DNA of 5,654 nt. It comes from Mycobacteriaceae bacterium (lineage in GTDB: Bacteria > Actinomycetota > Actinomycetes > Mycobacteriales > Mycobacteriaceae). The notes beneath the pieces are model-generated. The model searched no databases and had not been told where the DNA came from. It worked only from the letters and a program-made list of their open reading frames with translations. Below are positions 1-5,654 of this stretch, piece by piece. The position numbers were made by a program, and so were the translations under genes. The stretch's first letter is position 1; each line of letters begins with the position of its first letter. The stretch lies in contig JAFAWC010000647.1 in assembly GCA_019242135.1 (NCBI GenBank), positions 1 to 5,654 on the forward strand, given 5' to 3'.

Positions 1-833
1 CGGCTCGGATTGTCGATGGGCGATGAGTAGGTGCCGTCGCCGGCCACGTCACCGTACTTGTTGAGCAGGTTGTCGCGCGGAATGCGGACGTGGTCGAACA
101 TGATGCGGCCGTTGTCCACCCCCGGGAGGCCGCCCTTGTAGTCGCAATCCGACGTGGTGACACCGGGCAAGACCTTGCCGTCGTCGTCACGGATCGGCAC
201 GACGAAGCAGTGCACCCCGTGGCTCGTTGGCTCTTCGCCGGGACCGGCCGTGATCAGCTGCGCGAAAACGGCGGCCATGCTCGCGCTTTCAGCCGCGCCG
301 CCGATGTAGTCCTTTCGCGAGGTCTTCGTCGGTGAATGGATGACGAACTCGTCGTTGTCCCTGTCGTAGGTGGCGGTGGTTTCCAGCGACTGCACGTCGC
401 TGCCGTGGCCGGTCTCGGTCATCGCGAAACAGCCGAGCAGGTCGAGGTCGATGATCTTCTGCACGTACGCCTGGTGGTGCCGTTCGGTGCCCAGGTTCTC
501 GATCGCGCCGCCGAACAACCCCCACTGCACACCGGCTTTGACCATCAGGGAGAGGTCGGACATCGCCAGCATCTCGATGGTGGTGACTGCCGCCCCGACG
601 TCACCGGTTCCGCCGTGCTCCTTGCGGAACCCGTCGTCGGCGGCGCCGCCCGCGGCGACGATCTTGAGCTGCTCCATCGCCTTCGTCCGGGCGATCACGG
701 TGTTCGGTGTGTAGTGCGGCCGGAATACTTCACCCGACAATTGCTCGCGGCACCGGTTCCTCACCTGGTGCCACTGGCCGTCCAGGGCGGTGAGCAGATG
801 CCCGGAAAGGTTGGGGGAGATACCAGACGCCAT
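1..833 (-). CDS. Acyl-CoA oxidase / FadE-type acyl-CoA dehydrogenase, N-terminal part (runs off left edge)
   Basis: Flavoenzyme expected to catalyse the first step of fatty-acyl-CoA beta-oxidation (alpha,beta-dehydrogenation, with O2 or an electron-transfer flavoprotein as acceptor). Only 277 codons are present; the family is usually about 600-700 residues, so the C-terminal half and the catalytic base lie outside the window. Seen: a short N-terminal helix region with LLTALDGQW (13-21) and REQLSGEVF (29-37), the start typical of peroxisomal-type acyl-CoA oxidases; then the beta-domain flavin-contact motif CFAMTETGHGSDVQSLETTA (135-154), the FVIHSPT strand with TSRKDYIGG (163-178), and the later FDHVRIPRDNLL segment (245-256). 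These favour the ACOX-like subfamily over short-chain FadE proteins. The start is the ATG at 833-831. There is no Shine-Dalgarno sequence, and the frame stays open upstream to a GTG at 902-900, but the family N-terminus fits the ATG. It is divergent from the VIT-type transporter. No frameshift was seen. Confidence 0.87.
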   Translation of the reverse strand, partial: MASGISPNLSGHLLTALDGQWHQVRNRCREQLSGEVFRPHYTPNTVIARTKAMEQLKIVAAGGAADDGFRKEHGGTGDVGAAVTTIEMLAMSDLSLMVKAGVQWGLFGGAIENLGTERHHQAYVQKIIDLDLLGCFAMTETGHGSDVQSLETTATYDRDNDEFVIHSPTKTSRKDYIGGAAESASMAAVFAQLITAGPGEEPTSHGVHCFVVPIRDDDGKVLPGVTTSDCDYKGGLPGVDNGRIMFDHVRIPRDNLLNKYGDVAGDGTYSSPIDNPS

Positions 834-844
834 AGTTGACGGTA
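834..844 (-). promoter_or_regulatory. Possible leaderless -10 element for the acyl-CoA oxidase gene
   Basis: On the minus strand, TACCGT (844-839) fits the mycobacterial -10 pattern TANNNT and lies 5 nt before the ATG at 833. No Shine-Dalgarno sequence precedes that ATG, so a leaderless transcript starting at the A of ATG is plausible. A second TANNNT match, TACCCT (873-868), would give a leader of roughly 30 nt. No clear -35 accompanies either. The motif is short and degenerate, so support is weak. Confidence 0.3.
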
Positions 845-865
845 ACCCGTGCCGCCCGCCCGCCG

Positions 866-884
866 GCAGGGTAGGGCTACCTCC
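866..884. promoter_or_regulatory. Inverted repeat GGTAG-GG-CTACC in the acyl-CoA oxidase/VIT divergent region, possible operator
   Basis: The 90-bp gap between the divergent genes (834-923) holds a perfect 5-bp inverted repeat at 870-881. The surrounding 19 bases match the mycobacterial IdeR iron-box consensus, as I remember it, at about 11 of 19 positions. That is below what functional sites usually show. The context, a presumed iron/manganese transporter starting 40 bp downstream, is the reason to record it. The rest of the gap is very GC-rich (gccgcccgcccgccggc, 851-867). No convincing -10/-35 pair for the plus-strand gene was found. Confidence 0.2.
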
Positions 885-923
885 GTTATCCGCGGGGAAC
901 ACCGCAGGCGTTCAATTGGCGTC

Positions 924-1664
924 ATGACGACGCCAGGTGCCGAACTGCCGTCCCCCGAGGCGGGTTCCGGTTTGCCGCACGAGTTCGATCACACCCACAG
1001 CGATGTCTCCGGCGGCTGGTTGCGCGCGGCGAGTTTCGGCGCGATGGACGGTCTGGTCAGCAATACCGCACTGATCGCCGGCGTGGCCGCCGCCGCGAAC
1101 ACCCACGCCGTTGTGCTCAGTGGGATCGCCGGCATGCTGGCCGGCTCGTTCTCGATGGCGTTGGGTGAGTACACGTCGGTCACGACGGCCAATGAACAGA
1201 TCGACTCGGAGATTCGTCTCGAGCGTCGCGCGTTCCAAGCGCACCCGCAGGCCGAGATGGAGGAGCTCGTCCAGATGCTCGTCCAGATGGGCATGTCGGA
1301 GAAGACCGCGCGGATGGCCAGCGAGGAGATTCACGAGGACGAGAATCAGGCGGTCAACTTCCACATGGTCGCCGAACTCGGGGTCGACCCCCGCGAGAAG
1401 CCGTCCGCGCGCCTCGCGGCTATCTCGTCGTTCCTCATGTTCGCGATCGGTGCGATCGTTCCATTGATCCCCTACCTGCTCGGCTTCGCCTCCCTTGCCG
1501 CCGGACTCGTCTGCGGTGGCATCGGTCTTCTCGTCGCAGGCGGCGTAGCCGCGCGGTTCACCAGCAAGCCGGTGTGGTGGTCGTCCGCGCGCCAGCTGGC
1601 GCTCGGAGCGGTCGCGATCGCCGCGACGTATGTCGTTGGGTTGTTGATCGGCTCCGCGGTGTAA
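924..1664 (+). CDS. VIT1/CCC1-family Fe2+/Mn2+ transporter
   Basis: A membrane protein of 246 residues predicted to move ferrous iron and/or manganese out of the cytoplasm, as plant VIT1 and yeast CCC1 do into vacuoles. In bacteria this would mean export and metal detoxification. Seen: a soluble His/Asp-containing N-terminus (HEFDHTHSD, 19-27); TM1 about 37-57 with the hallmark FGAMDGLVS (38-46, Asp42); TM2 about 61-82 with GSFSMALGEYTS (74-85, Met78, Glu82); a cytoplasmic helical, glutamate-rich segment 88-155 (Glu96, Glu100, Glu111, Glu114, Glu151) corresponding to the metal-binding domain of VIT1; TM3 about 163-186 (SSFLMFAIGAIVPLIPY); TM4 about 190-212; TM5 about 224-244. Five helices and the length fit the family. 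The ATG at 924 is preferred over the GTG at 849, which would add 25 Arg-rich residues unlike the family. Neither start has a good Shine-Dalgarno sequence. Direction and metal preference are family inference. Confidence 0.92.
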   Translation: MTTPGAELPSPEAGSGLPHEFDHTHSDVSGGWLRAASFGAMDGLVSNTALIAGVAAAANTHAVVLSGIAGMLAGSFSMALGEYTSVTTANEQIDSEIRLERRAFQAHPQAEMEELVQMLVQMGMSEKTARMASEEIHEDENQAVNFHMVAELGVDPREKPSARLAAISSFLMFAIGAIVPLIPYLLGFASLAAGLVCGGIGLLVAGGVAARFTSKPVWWSSARQLALGAVAIAATYVVGLLIGSAV

Positions 1665-1682
1665 CCGCTCGCCAAGAAGGTT

Positions 1683-1717
1683 GGTTCGCCTCGGCGACTA
1701 CTTCGCGGCGATGAACC
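1683..1717. terminator. Candidate bidirectional hairpin terminator between convergent VIT and marR genes
   Basis: The 66-bp convergent gap can fold into an interrupted hairpin. GGTTC (1683-1687) pairs with GAACC (1713-1717), GCC (1688-1690) with GGC (1707-1709), and GCGA (1694-1697) with TCGC (1703-1706) around the loop CTACT, with a 3-nt bulge on each side. There is no U-tract on either strand, as is common for mycobacterial terminators. It sits 18 bp after the VIT stop codon and 13 bp after the marR stop codon, so it could serve both. Folding energy was not computed. Confidence 0.4.
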
Positions 1718-1730
1718 CGTCAGAGTTGCC

Positions 1731-2186
1731 CTAACCAGAACGCCGCCGCGCCGCCGCTTCGTCGAGCAACTTCTGCAACACCCGCACGCCCGCGGCCAGC
1801 GTGCGCCGGTCGTCGTCATCGAGCGCGGCGATGTGTGGATCGATGACACCGGCGCGGTCAGCACGCACCTGATGCAATGTCTTGATCCCCGCGGGCGTGA
1901 TGCCGATCAGCACCGCGCGCGCATCGGCGGGATCGGTGGTCCGGGTGACCAGGCCGGCGTCTTCGAGGCGGCGCACCTGCATGGTCATCGTCGGCTGCGA
2001 GCAGTGGTCGAGCGCGGCGAGATCCGAGATCCGGGTTAACCCCTGATCTTCGATGGTGCCCAGCAGCCGCGCCTGAGCCCACGGCAGCGGCAGCGTCGTG
2101 CGCTGGGTCGCGAGCCGGTTCAGCCGGGCCACCACCCCCAGCAGGTCGACGCCGAGTGACGTGCGAGCGGACGCGAAAGCAGACAT
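1731..2186 (-). CDS. MarR-family transcriptional regulator, divergent from the ECF transporter
   Basis: A 151-residue protein with the full MarR layout: an N-terminal dimerisation helix (about 10-30), a winged helix-turn-helix, and C-terminal dimerisation helices (about 104-145). Seen: [14 protein letters not shown] (36-49), the [19 protein letters not shown] stretch (53-71) as helix-turn-helix with recognition helix near 64-76, [11 protein letters not shown] (72-82), and the wing hairpin [16 protein letters not shown] (85-100), where Asp88-Arg90 corresponds to the conserved DxR of MarR wings. MarR dimers bind palindromic operators, usually repress their own and adjacent genes, and are released by small ligands. 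The start at 2186 has no Shine-Dalgarno sequence but follows TAATTT by 5 nt, consistent with a leaderless message. Only 23 bp separates it from the fused ECF gene, which is therefore its most likely target. From memory it is the counterpart of M. tuberculosis Rv2327. The ligand is unknown. Confidence 0.92.
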   Translation of the reverse strand: MSAFASARTSLGVDLLGVVARLNRLATQRTTLPLPWAQARLLGTIEDQGLTRISDLAALDHCSQPTMTMQVRRLEDAGLVTRTTDPADARAVLIGITPAGIKTLHQVRADRAGVIDPHIAALDDDDRRTLAAGVRVLQKLLDEAAARRRSG

Positions 2187-2209
2187 ATCTCAAATTAAAT
2201 AGGTTTTCT
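2187..2209. promoter_or_regulatory. Short AT-rich divergent promoter/operator region of marR and the ECF operon
   Basis: This 23-bp gap is strikingly AT-rich (17 of 23 bases are A or T) against its GC-rich surroundings. It holds two overlapping-scale -10 candidates of the TANNNT type: TAATTT on the minus strand (2197-2192), 5 nt before the marR ATG, and TAGGTT on the plus strand (2200-2205), 4 nt before the ATG at 2210. Both suggest leaderless transcripts, and a regulator bound here would block both promoters. I find no strong perfect palindrome; only the outer AAA/TTT of 2192-2206 is symmetric, so the exact operator is not resolved. The gap is far too short for a vitamin riboswitch. Confidence 0.5.
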
Positions 2210-4354
2210 ATGCACGATCAACGTGTTGATGTTCACAACCCGCCGGTCATGGGCTGGCAGAATCAAGAAGTGCGCGGGACCGGACAGGAGCCGAGTGGTC
2301 GGCGACGTCCAGCCACGTCGCCGAACACCCAGCCGCGCCTCGTCCATAAGGGATCGCTGCGGCCCGGTGAGCTCGCGCAGGCATCGATGATCGCGGCACT
2401 GTCTGCGGCCACCGCGATTGTGTCCGTCGTGGTTCCGTTCGCGGCCGGGTTGTCGGTGCTCGGCACGGTTCCGATGGGCCTTCTGGCCTACCGCTACCGC
2501 ATCCGCGTGGTGATCGCAGCGACCGTCGCCGGGGCACTGATCGCGTTCCTCGTTGCAGGCTTGGGCGGGATGATCACTGTCATCCACTGCGCCTACGTCG
2601 GCGTGGTGGTCGGTCTGGTCAGGCGCAGACGGCGGGGCACGCTCACCGTGATCATCGTGGGTTTGTGCGCCGGGCTGGTGGCCGGCGCGGCCTCGGTCGG
2701 GGCGTTGATGCTGCTGTCGCGGCTGCGCGACCTGTTCTTCAAGTCGGTGACCGCGAACGTGAACGGCATTGCCCGCGGTTTGGCGCACCTGCCATACATG
2801 AAACCGGTTTCCGACAATCTGAAAGCCGGCTTCCCGAAACTGCTGACCTACTGGCCCTGGTTACTCGGCGGCTCGTCGGTGCTGGGCGTCCTCATCGTCA
2901 CCTTGATCGGGTGGTGGGTGCTCTCGCGGGTGCTCACCCGGCTGTCGCAAGTGCCCGATTTCCAGAAACTCGACACCCCCGCCGACGCCGGCATCGTCGC
3001 GCCCCTTCCGGTGCGGCTGCACGACGTCACATTCCGCTATCCCAACTCCGATGACGACGCGCTGGGGCCGGTGACCTTGAGCGTCGAACCCGGCGAGCAC
3101 GTCGCGGTCACCGGGGTCAACGGGTCGGGCAAGACGACGCTGATGCTCGTGCTTGCCGGACAGCTGCCCACGTCGGGAACGATCGACCGGCCCGGCGGAG
3201 TCGGACTGGGCAAGGTCGGTGGCACCGCGGTGATCATGCAACACCCCGAAAGCCAGGTGCTGGGCACCCGCGTCGCCGACGACGTCGTGTGGGGCTTGCC
3301 CCCCGGCCAGCGCACCGACGTGCACAAGCTCCTCGAGGAGGTGGGCCTCGACGCACTCGCAGAGCGCGACACCGGCGGGCTCTCCGGCGGTGAGTTGCAG
3401 CGACTCGCGGTCGCGGCCGCACTCGCGCGGGAACCTTCGCTGCTGATCGCCGACGAAGTGACCAGCATGGTGGACCAGCCCGGCCGCGCTGCGCTGCTGC
3501 GGTTGCTCGGGGGGCTGCGCGAGCGGCATCAGATGGCGTTGGTGCACATCACGCACTACAACAATGAGGCCGACTCGGCGGAGCGGATCGTCAACCTCAC
3601 CGGCAACGGCACCAACGACAACACCGAAATGGTCGAGCCGGCCGCGGTGCCCACGGCGACGCCGCCGGTGGACGCGGCCTCGGCGGCCGTGATGGAAGTC
3701 GACGGGGTGGGTCACGAATACGCCAGCGGAACGCCGTGGGCCACGACCGCTTTGCGCCACGTCAGCTTCGACGTGCACGAGGGCGACGGGCTGCTGATCC
3801 ACGGCGGCAACGGTTCGGGCAAGTCGACGCTCGCCTGGATCATGGCGGGCCTGACCGTACCGACCACCGGCACGTGCCTGCTCGCCGGCAGACCCGTCAG
3901 CGACCAGGTCGGTGCGGTCGCGATTTCCTTCCAGGCCGCGAGGCTGCAGCTGATGCGGAATCGTGTCGATCGCGAGGTGGCGTCGGCGGCAGGGTTTTCA
4001 CCCCGGGACACGGCCCGGGTGGAGGCGGCGTTGAACACCGTCGGGCTTGATGAGTCACTGGCTACCCGACGCATCGATCAGCTCAGTGGCGGCCAGATGC
4101 GCCGGGTTGTCCTGGCAGGGTTACTGGCTCGGTCGCCGCGCGCACTGATACTCGATGAGCCGCTCGCCGGCGTGGACGCGGTCAGCCAGCGTGGGTTGGT
4201 CCTTCTGCTCGAGGATCTGCGCCGCCGCCGAGGACTCACCGTGGTCGTGATCTCCCACGACTTCGCCGGGCTGGAGAACCTGTGCCCGCGCACCCTGCAT
4301 ATCCAGGACGGCGTGGTGGCGGCCGCGCCGGCGATACCGGAGAGTGCCTCGTGA
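2210..4354 (+). CDS. Fused ECF transporter protein: S-component-like membrane domain plus two ABC ATPase domains (EcfA-EcfA')
   Basis: A 714-residue protein that would power vitamin- or cofactor-type uptake together with the EcfT encoded next. Seen: a basic, proline-rich N-terminus (1-55); six predicted membrane helices (about 57-76, 77-93, 99-118, 120-137, 144-171, 215-240), like an EcfS subunit and resembling DUF2232-type proteins, with Arg clusters after helices 2 and 4 on the cytoplasmic side. ATPase 1 (about 265-465): Walker A GVNGSGKT (302-309), Q-loop QHPESQ (344-349), signature LSGGE (391-395), Walker B IADE (413-416), switch His449. An Ala/Thr/Pro-rich linker spans 465-494. ATPase 2 (about 494-710): Walker A GGNGSGKS (532-539), Q575, LSGGQ (625-629), LILDE (646-650), His683. 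Both sites keep the catalytic glutamate. The start is uncertain: the ATG at 2210 follows a -10-like TAGGTT; ATG 2249 and GTG 2270 would give 701 or 694 residues, closer to the roughly 700 I recall for Rv2326c. The substrate is unknown. Confidence 0.92.
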   Translation: MHDQRVDVHNPPVMGWQNQEVRGTGQEPSGRRRPATSPNTQPRLVHKGSLRPGELAQASMIAALSAATAIVSVVVPFAAGLSVLGTVPMGLLAYRYRIRVVIAATVAGALIAFLVAGLGGMITVIHCAYVGVVVGLVRRRRRGTLTVIIVGLCAGLVAGAASVGALMLLSRLRDLFFKSVTANVNGIARGLAHLPYMKPVSDNLKAGFPKLLTYWPWLLGGSSVLGVLIVTLIGWWVLSRVLTRLSQVPDFQKLDTPADAGIVAPLPVRLHDVTFRYPNSDDDALGPVTLSVEPGEHVAVTGVNGSGKTTLMLVLAGQLPTSGTIDRPGGVGLGKVGGTAVIMQHPESQVLGTRVADDVVWGLPPGQRTDVHKLLEEVGLDALAERDTGGLSGGELQRLAVAAALAREPSLLIADEVTSMVDQPGRAALLRLLGGLRERHQMALVHITHYNNEADSAERIVNLTGNGTNDNTEMVEPAAVPTATPPVDAASAAVMEVDGVGHEYASGTPWATTALRHVSFDVHEGDGLLIHGGNGSGKSTLAWIMAGLTVPTTGTCLLAGRPVSDQVGAVAISFQAARLQLMRNRVDREVASAAGFSPRDTARVEAALNTVGLDESLATRRIDQLSGGQMRRVVLAGLLARSPRALILDEPLAGVDAVSQRGLVLLLEDLRRRRGLTVVVISHDFAGLENLCPRTLHIQDGVVAAAPAIPESAS
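4339..4344 (+). promoter_or_regulatory. Ribosome binding site fixing the GTG start of ecfT
   Basis: GGAGAG lies 6 nt before the GTG at 4351, inside the last codons of the fused ATPase gene. It is the best Shine-Dalgarno sequence among the gene starts in the window. Together with the GTGA start/stop overlap it marks 4351, not the upstream in-frame ATG at 4282, as the start of ecfT, and it indicates translational coupling. Confidence 0.6.
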
Positions 4355-5166
4355 CCGCCCCGCGCCGCCCGGTGGTGCTGCTGCGGCCGGTTCCCGGCAC
4401 GTCGACGATCCACGAGTTGTGGGCCGGAACCAAACTCATCGTGGTGTTCGGGATTTCGGTGCTGCTCACCTTCTACCCAGGCTGGATCCCCATCGGGCTG
4501 GTCGCGGCGCTGGTGCTGATCTCGGCGCGGATGGCGCGGATTCCCCGCGGCGCCATCCCGTCGGTTCCGCGTTGGCTGTGGGTGCTGCTGGCCTTTGGCG
4601 GGATCACCGCCGCGCTGGGCGGCGGACCGCCCGACATCCACATCGGCTCCGTGCCGATCGAATGCGGCGGGCTGCTGTACTTCCTGCGTGCCACCGCGTT
4701 GTCGATCGTGCTCCTCGGCCTGGGCGCGATGATCTCGTGGACCACCAACGTGGCAGAAATGGCGCCCGCGGTCGCCTCGCTCGGTCGGCCGTTGCGGTGG
4801 CTGCGGATTCCGGTCGACGAGTGGGCGGCTGCGCTGGCTTTGGCGCTTCGCGCGTTCCCGATGCTGGTCGACGAATTCCAGGTGCTGTATGCGGCCCGTC
4901 GGATAAGGCCGCGTGAGCCGGCACCGACCCGGCGCGCGCGCCTGAGGCAGCGCAGGGCAGAGGTGATCGACATGGTCACCGCCGCGATCACGGTCGCGCT
5001 GCGGCGCGCCGACGAGATGGGTGACGCGATCGCGGCACGCGGTGGCACCGGACAGATTTCGGCAGCACCGTCGCGTCCGCGGTGGCCGGATGTGATTGCG
5101 CTGTTGGCGGTGGTTGCCCTGTCGGCGATCGTGTTTGTCAGCGACCTGCTGCTGTCGGCCACTTAG
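4351..5166 (+). CDS. ecfT: EcfT-type transmembrane coupling protein of an ECF transporter (CbiQ family)
   Basis: A 271-residue membrane protein that links the two ATPases to the substrate-binding S unit. Seen: N-terminal cytoplasmic segment; hydrophobic helices at about 27-41, 45-59, 73-90 and 107-130; a long cytoplasmic helical region with [19 protein letters not shown] (166-184), equivalent to the first coupling helix; a basic stretch 194-202; [15 protein letters not shown] (218-232), the second coupling helix carrying the conserved Ala-Arg-Gly at 229-231; and a last membrane helix about 247-268. The first coupling motif reads Ala-Arg-Arg (182-184) where the family usually has Ala-Arg-Gly. 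The length fits the family. The GTG start overlaps the stop of the fused ATPase gene (GTGA, 4351-4354), so the two are translationally coupled and should be made in matched amounts. From memory it corresponds to M. tuberculosis Rv2325c. CbiQ-type names suggest cobalt, but no CbiM/CbiN partner is here, so cobalt is not supported. Confidence 0.92.
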   Translation: MTAPRRPVVLLRPVPGTSTIHELWAGTKLIVVFGISVLLTFYPGWIPIGLVAALVLISARMARIPRGAIPSVPRWLWVLLAFGGITAALGGGPPDIHIGSVPIECGGLLYFLRATALSIVLLGLGAMISWTTNVAEMAPAVASLGRPLRWLRIPVDEWAAALALALRAFPMLVDEFQVLYAARRIRPREPAPTRRARLRQRRAEVIDMVTAAITVALRRADEMGDAIAARGGTGQISAAPSRPRWPDVIALLAVVALSAIVFVSDLLLSAT

Positions 5167-5654
5167 CGGTCAGCGGCTGCGTTCGCCGCCGCCTGCGCCC
5201 GGGCCAGCGCCTGCGTCACATCGAGGCGGCCGAGGAACATTTCGTCGAAATACGGTTTGAGGGCATCGAACCCCGCTGCGAAACCGGCGCCACCGGGTGC
5301 GGCTATCTGCGGACCGTGCAACACATCGAAGAACGGGCTGACGTCAACGCCCTTGGCGGCCCAGTAATCGAAGTACGTCCGCTGCGCCGCCAGGACAGCC
5401 GGAACCGCTGCGCCGTCGGCGCCCAGATAGGCGTTGCCGTCGGCGCTGCCCATCCAGGCCAGCACCTCGCGCACCTCCGAAGGATGCGGTGACGCCGAAT
5501 TACCCACGGCCGCGACGCCGTTGGTGACGCTAACCCGCCCGGCGGGCCCGGCGGGCATCAGCGCGACACCCCATCGGAAGGCGGCATTCGCTGCGACCGC
5601 GGCCAGGTTGTAGGTGCCCGACTGGAACAGCGCCATCCGGCCCTGCAGGAACAT
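5163..5654 (-). CDS. Extracellular sugar-type solute-binding protein of an ABC importer, C-terminal part (runs off right edge)
   Basis: The C-terminal 163 residues of a periplasmic/lipoprotein-type substrate-binding protein of the MalE-like (SBP_bac_1/8) class. Seen, counting from the window edge: [16 protein letters not shown] (2-17), the usual 'F..GkaAm..~g' strand-loop of sugar-binding proteins; [16 protein letters not shown] (28-43), matching the 'P.GP.G' segment; [18 protein letters not shown] (53-70), the 'skhpeeA..fl.~l' helix; [10 protein letters not shown] (78-87), the 'G..Pa' turn; then C-terminal helices with aromatic residues that could line the sugar site (YFDYW 93-97; PFF 106-108). 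The signal peptide and lipobox would lie outside the window. The ATG at the very edge (5654-5652) is internal, not the start. Its TAA overlaps the TAG of ecfT tail to tail. From gene order it could be the amino-sugar-binding UspC, convergent with the Rv2325c side in M. tuberculosis, but I cannot confirm this by sequence. Confidence 0.85.
   Translation of the reverse strand: MFLQGRMALFQSGTYNLAAVAANAAFRWGVALMPAGPAGRVSVTNGVAAVGNSASPHPSEVREVLAWMGSADGNAYLGADGAAVPAVLAAQRTYFDYWAAKGVDVSPFFDVLHGPQIAAPGGAGFAAGFDALKPYFDEMFLGRLDVTQALARAQAAANAAADR

Noticed and set aside
336..839. Plus-strand open frames of 114-167 codons across the left end
   Set aside because: They lie antisense to the acyl-CoA oxidase frame, which has clear family motifs throughout. 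Their products are low-complexity, as expected of GC-rich shadow frames.
836..841. TTGACG as a -35 box for the VIT gene
   Set aside because: At 16-18 nt spacing the sequence downstream is all G/C (around 857-865), so no -10 partner exists. The bases are adjacent to the acyl-CoA oxidase start codon.
849..923. GTG start at 849 for the VIT-type transporter
   Set aside because: It would add 25 Arg-rich residues that do not resemble the family N-terminus and would run through the divergent promoter gap. ATG 924 fits better.
2156..2209. GTG start at 2156 for the fused ECF protein
   Set aside because: It would overlap the 5' end of the divergent marR gene by 31 nt and remove the AT-rich promoter gap. 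It is not supported by any ribosome binding site.
2187..2209. Riboswitch (TPP, cobalamin or similar) upstream of the ECF operon
   Set aside because: The gap is only 23 bp and neither side shows conserved riboswitch core elements. A riboswitch would have to lie within the marR gene.
2861..3802. 313-codon minus-strand open frame inside the fused ATPase gene
   Set aside because: It is antisense to both ATPase motif sets, has a His/Arg/Gly-rich composition typical of a frame shadow, and shows no recognisable domain.
4282..4350. ATG start at 4282 for ecfT
   Set aside because: It would overlap the ATPase gene by 73 nt, whereas GTG 4351 has a good Shine-Dalgarno sequence at the right spacing and the classic 4-nt stop/start overlap.
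4078..5162. Minus-strand open frames of 187 and 229 codons opposite the ATPase end and ecfT
   Set aside because: Shadow frames with Ser/Arg/Ala-rich products and no domain. The plus-strand genes are fully explained by family motifs.
5082..5492. 136-codon plus-strand frame at the right end
   Set aside because: It overlaps the end of ecfT in another frame and runs antisense to the solute-binding protein. No motif is seen.

Overview
The window is high-GC DNA (roughly two-thirds G+C by eye) with short intergenic gaps, GTG starts and few Shine-Dalgarno sites. The gene set (acyl-CoA oxidase-type FadE, MarR/ECF transporter pair, sugar-binding protein) suggests an actinobacterium, most likely a mycobacterium (Mycolicibacterium-like). 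No rRNA, tRNA, CRISPR array, insertion sequence or phage gene is visible, so this looks like a core-type chromosomal segment rather than a mobile island.

Layout: (1) 1-833, minus strand, the N-terminal 277 residues of an acyl-CoA oxidase/dehydrogenase that continues off the left edge. (2) 834-923, a divergent promoter region with a short GGTAG/CTACC dyad. (3) 924-1664, plus strand, a VIT1/CCC1-family Fe2+/Mn2+ transporter. (4) 1665-1730, a convergent gap with a possible bidirectional hairpin terminator. (5) 1731-2186, minus strand, a MarR-family repressor. (6) 2187-2209, a 23-bp AT-rich divergent promoter/operator region. (7) 2210-4354, plus strand, a fusion of a six-helix membrane domain (S-component-like) and two ABC ATPase domains. 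(8) 4351-5166, plus strand, an EcfT transmembrane coupling protein that overlaps the preceding stop codon by 4 nt. (9) 5163-5654, minus strand, the C-terminal 163 residues of an extracellular sugar-type solute-binding protein, whose stop codon overlaps that of ecfT.

The centrepiece is items 5-8. They form a complete energy-coupling-factor (ECF) importer compressed into two genes: S-like domain, ATPase 1 and ATPase 2 in one polypeptide, plus EcfT. A divergent MarR regulator shares the 23-bp promoter gap with it. From memory, this matches the M. tuberculosis block Rv2325c (EcfT-like), Rv2326c (fused ABC protein, about 700 aa) and Rv2327 (MarR), whose substrate I believe is unassigned. The solute-binding protein may correspond to uspC, which lies a few genes away on that side in M. 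tuberculosis. The homology of the ECF block is strong by motif. Its substrate, and MarR control of it, are inferences.
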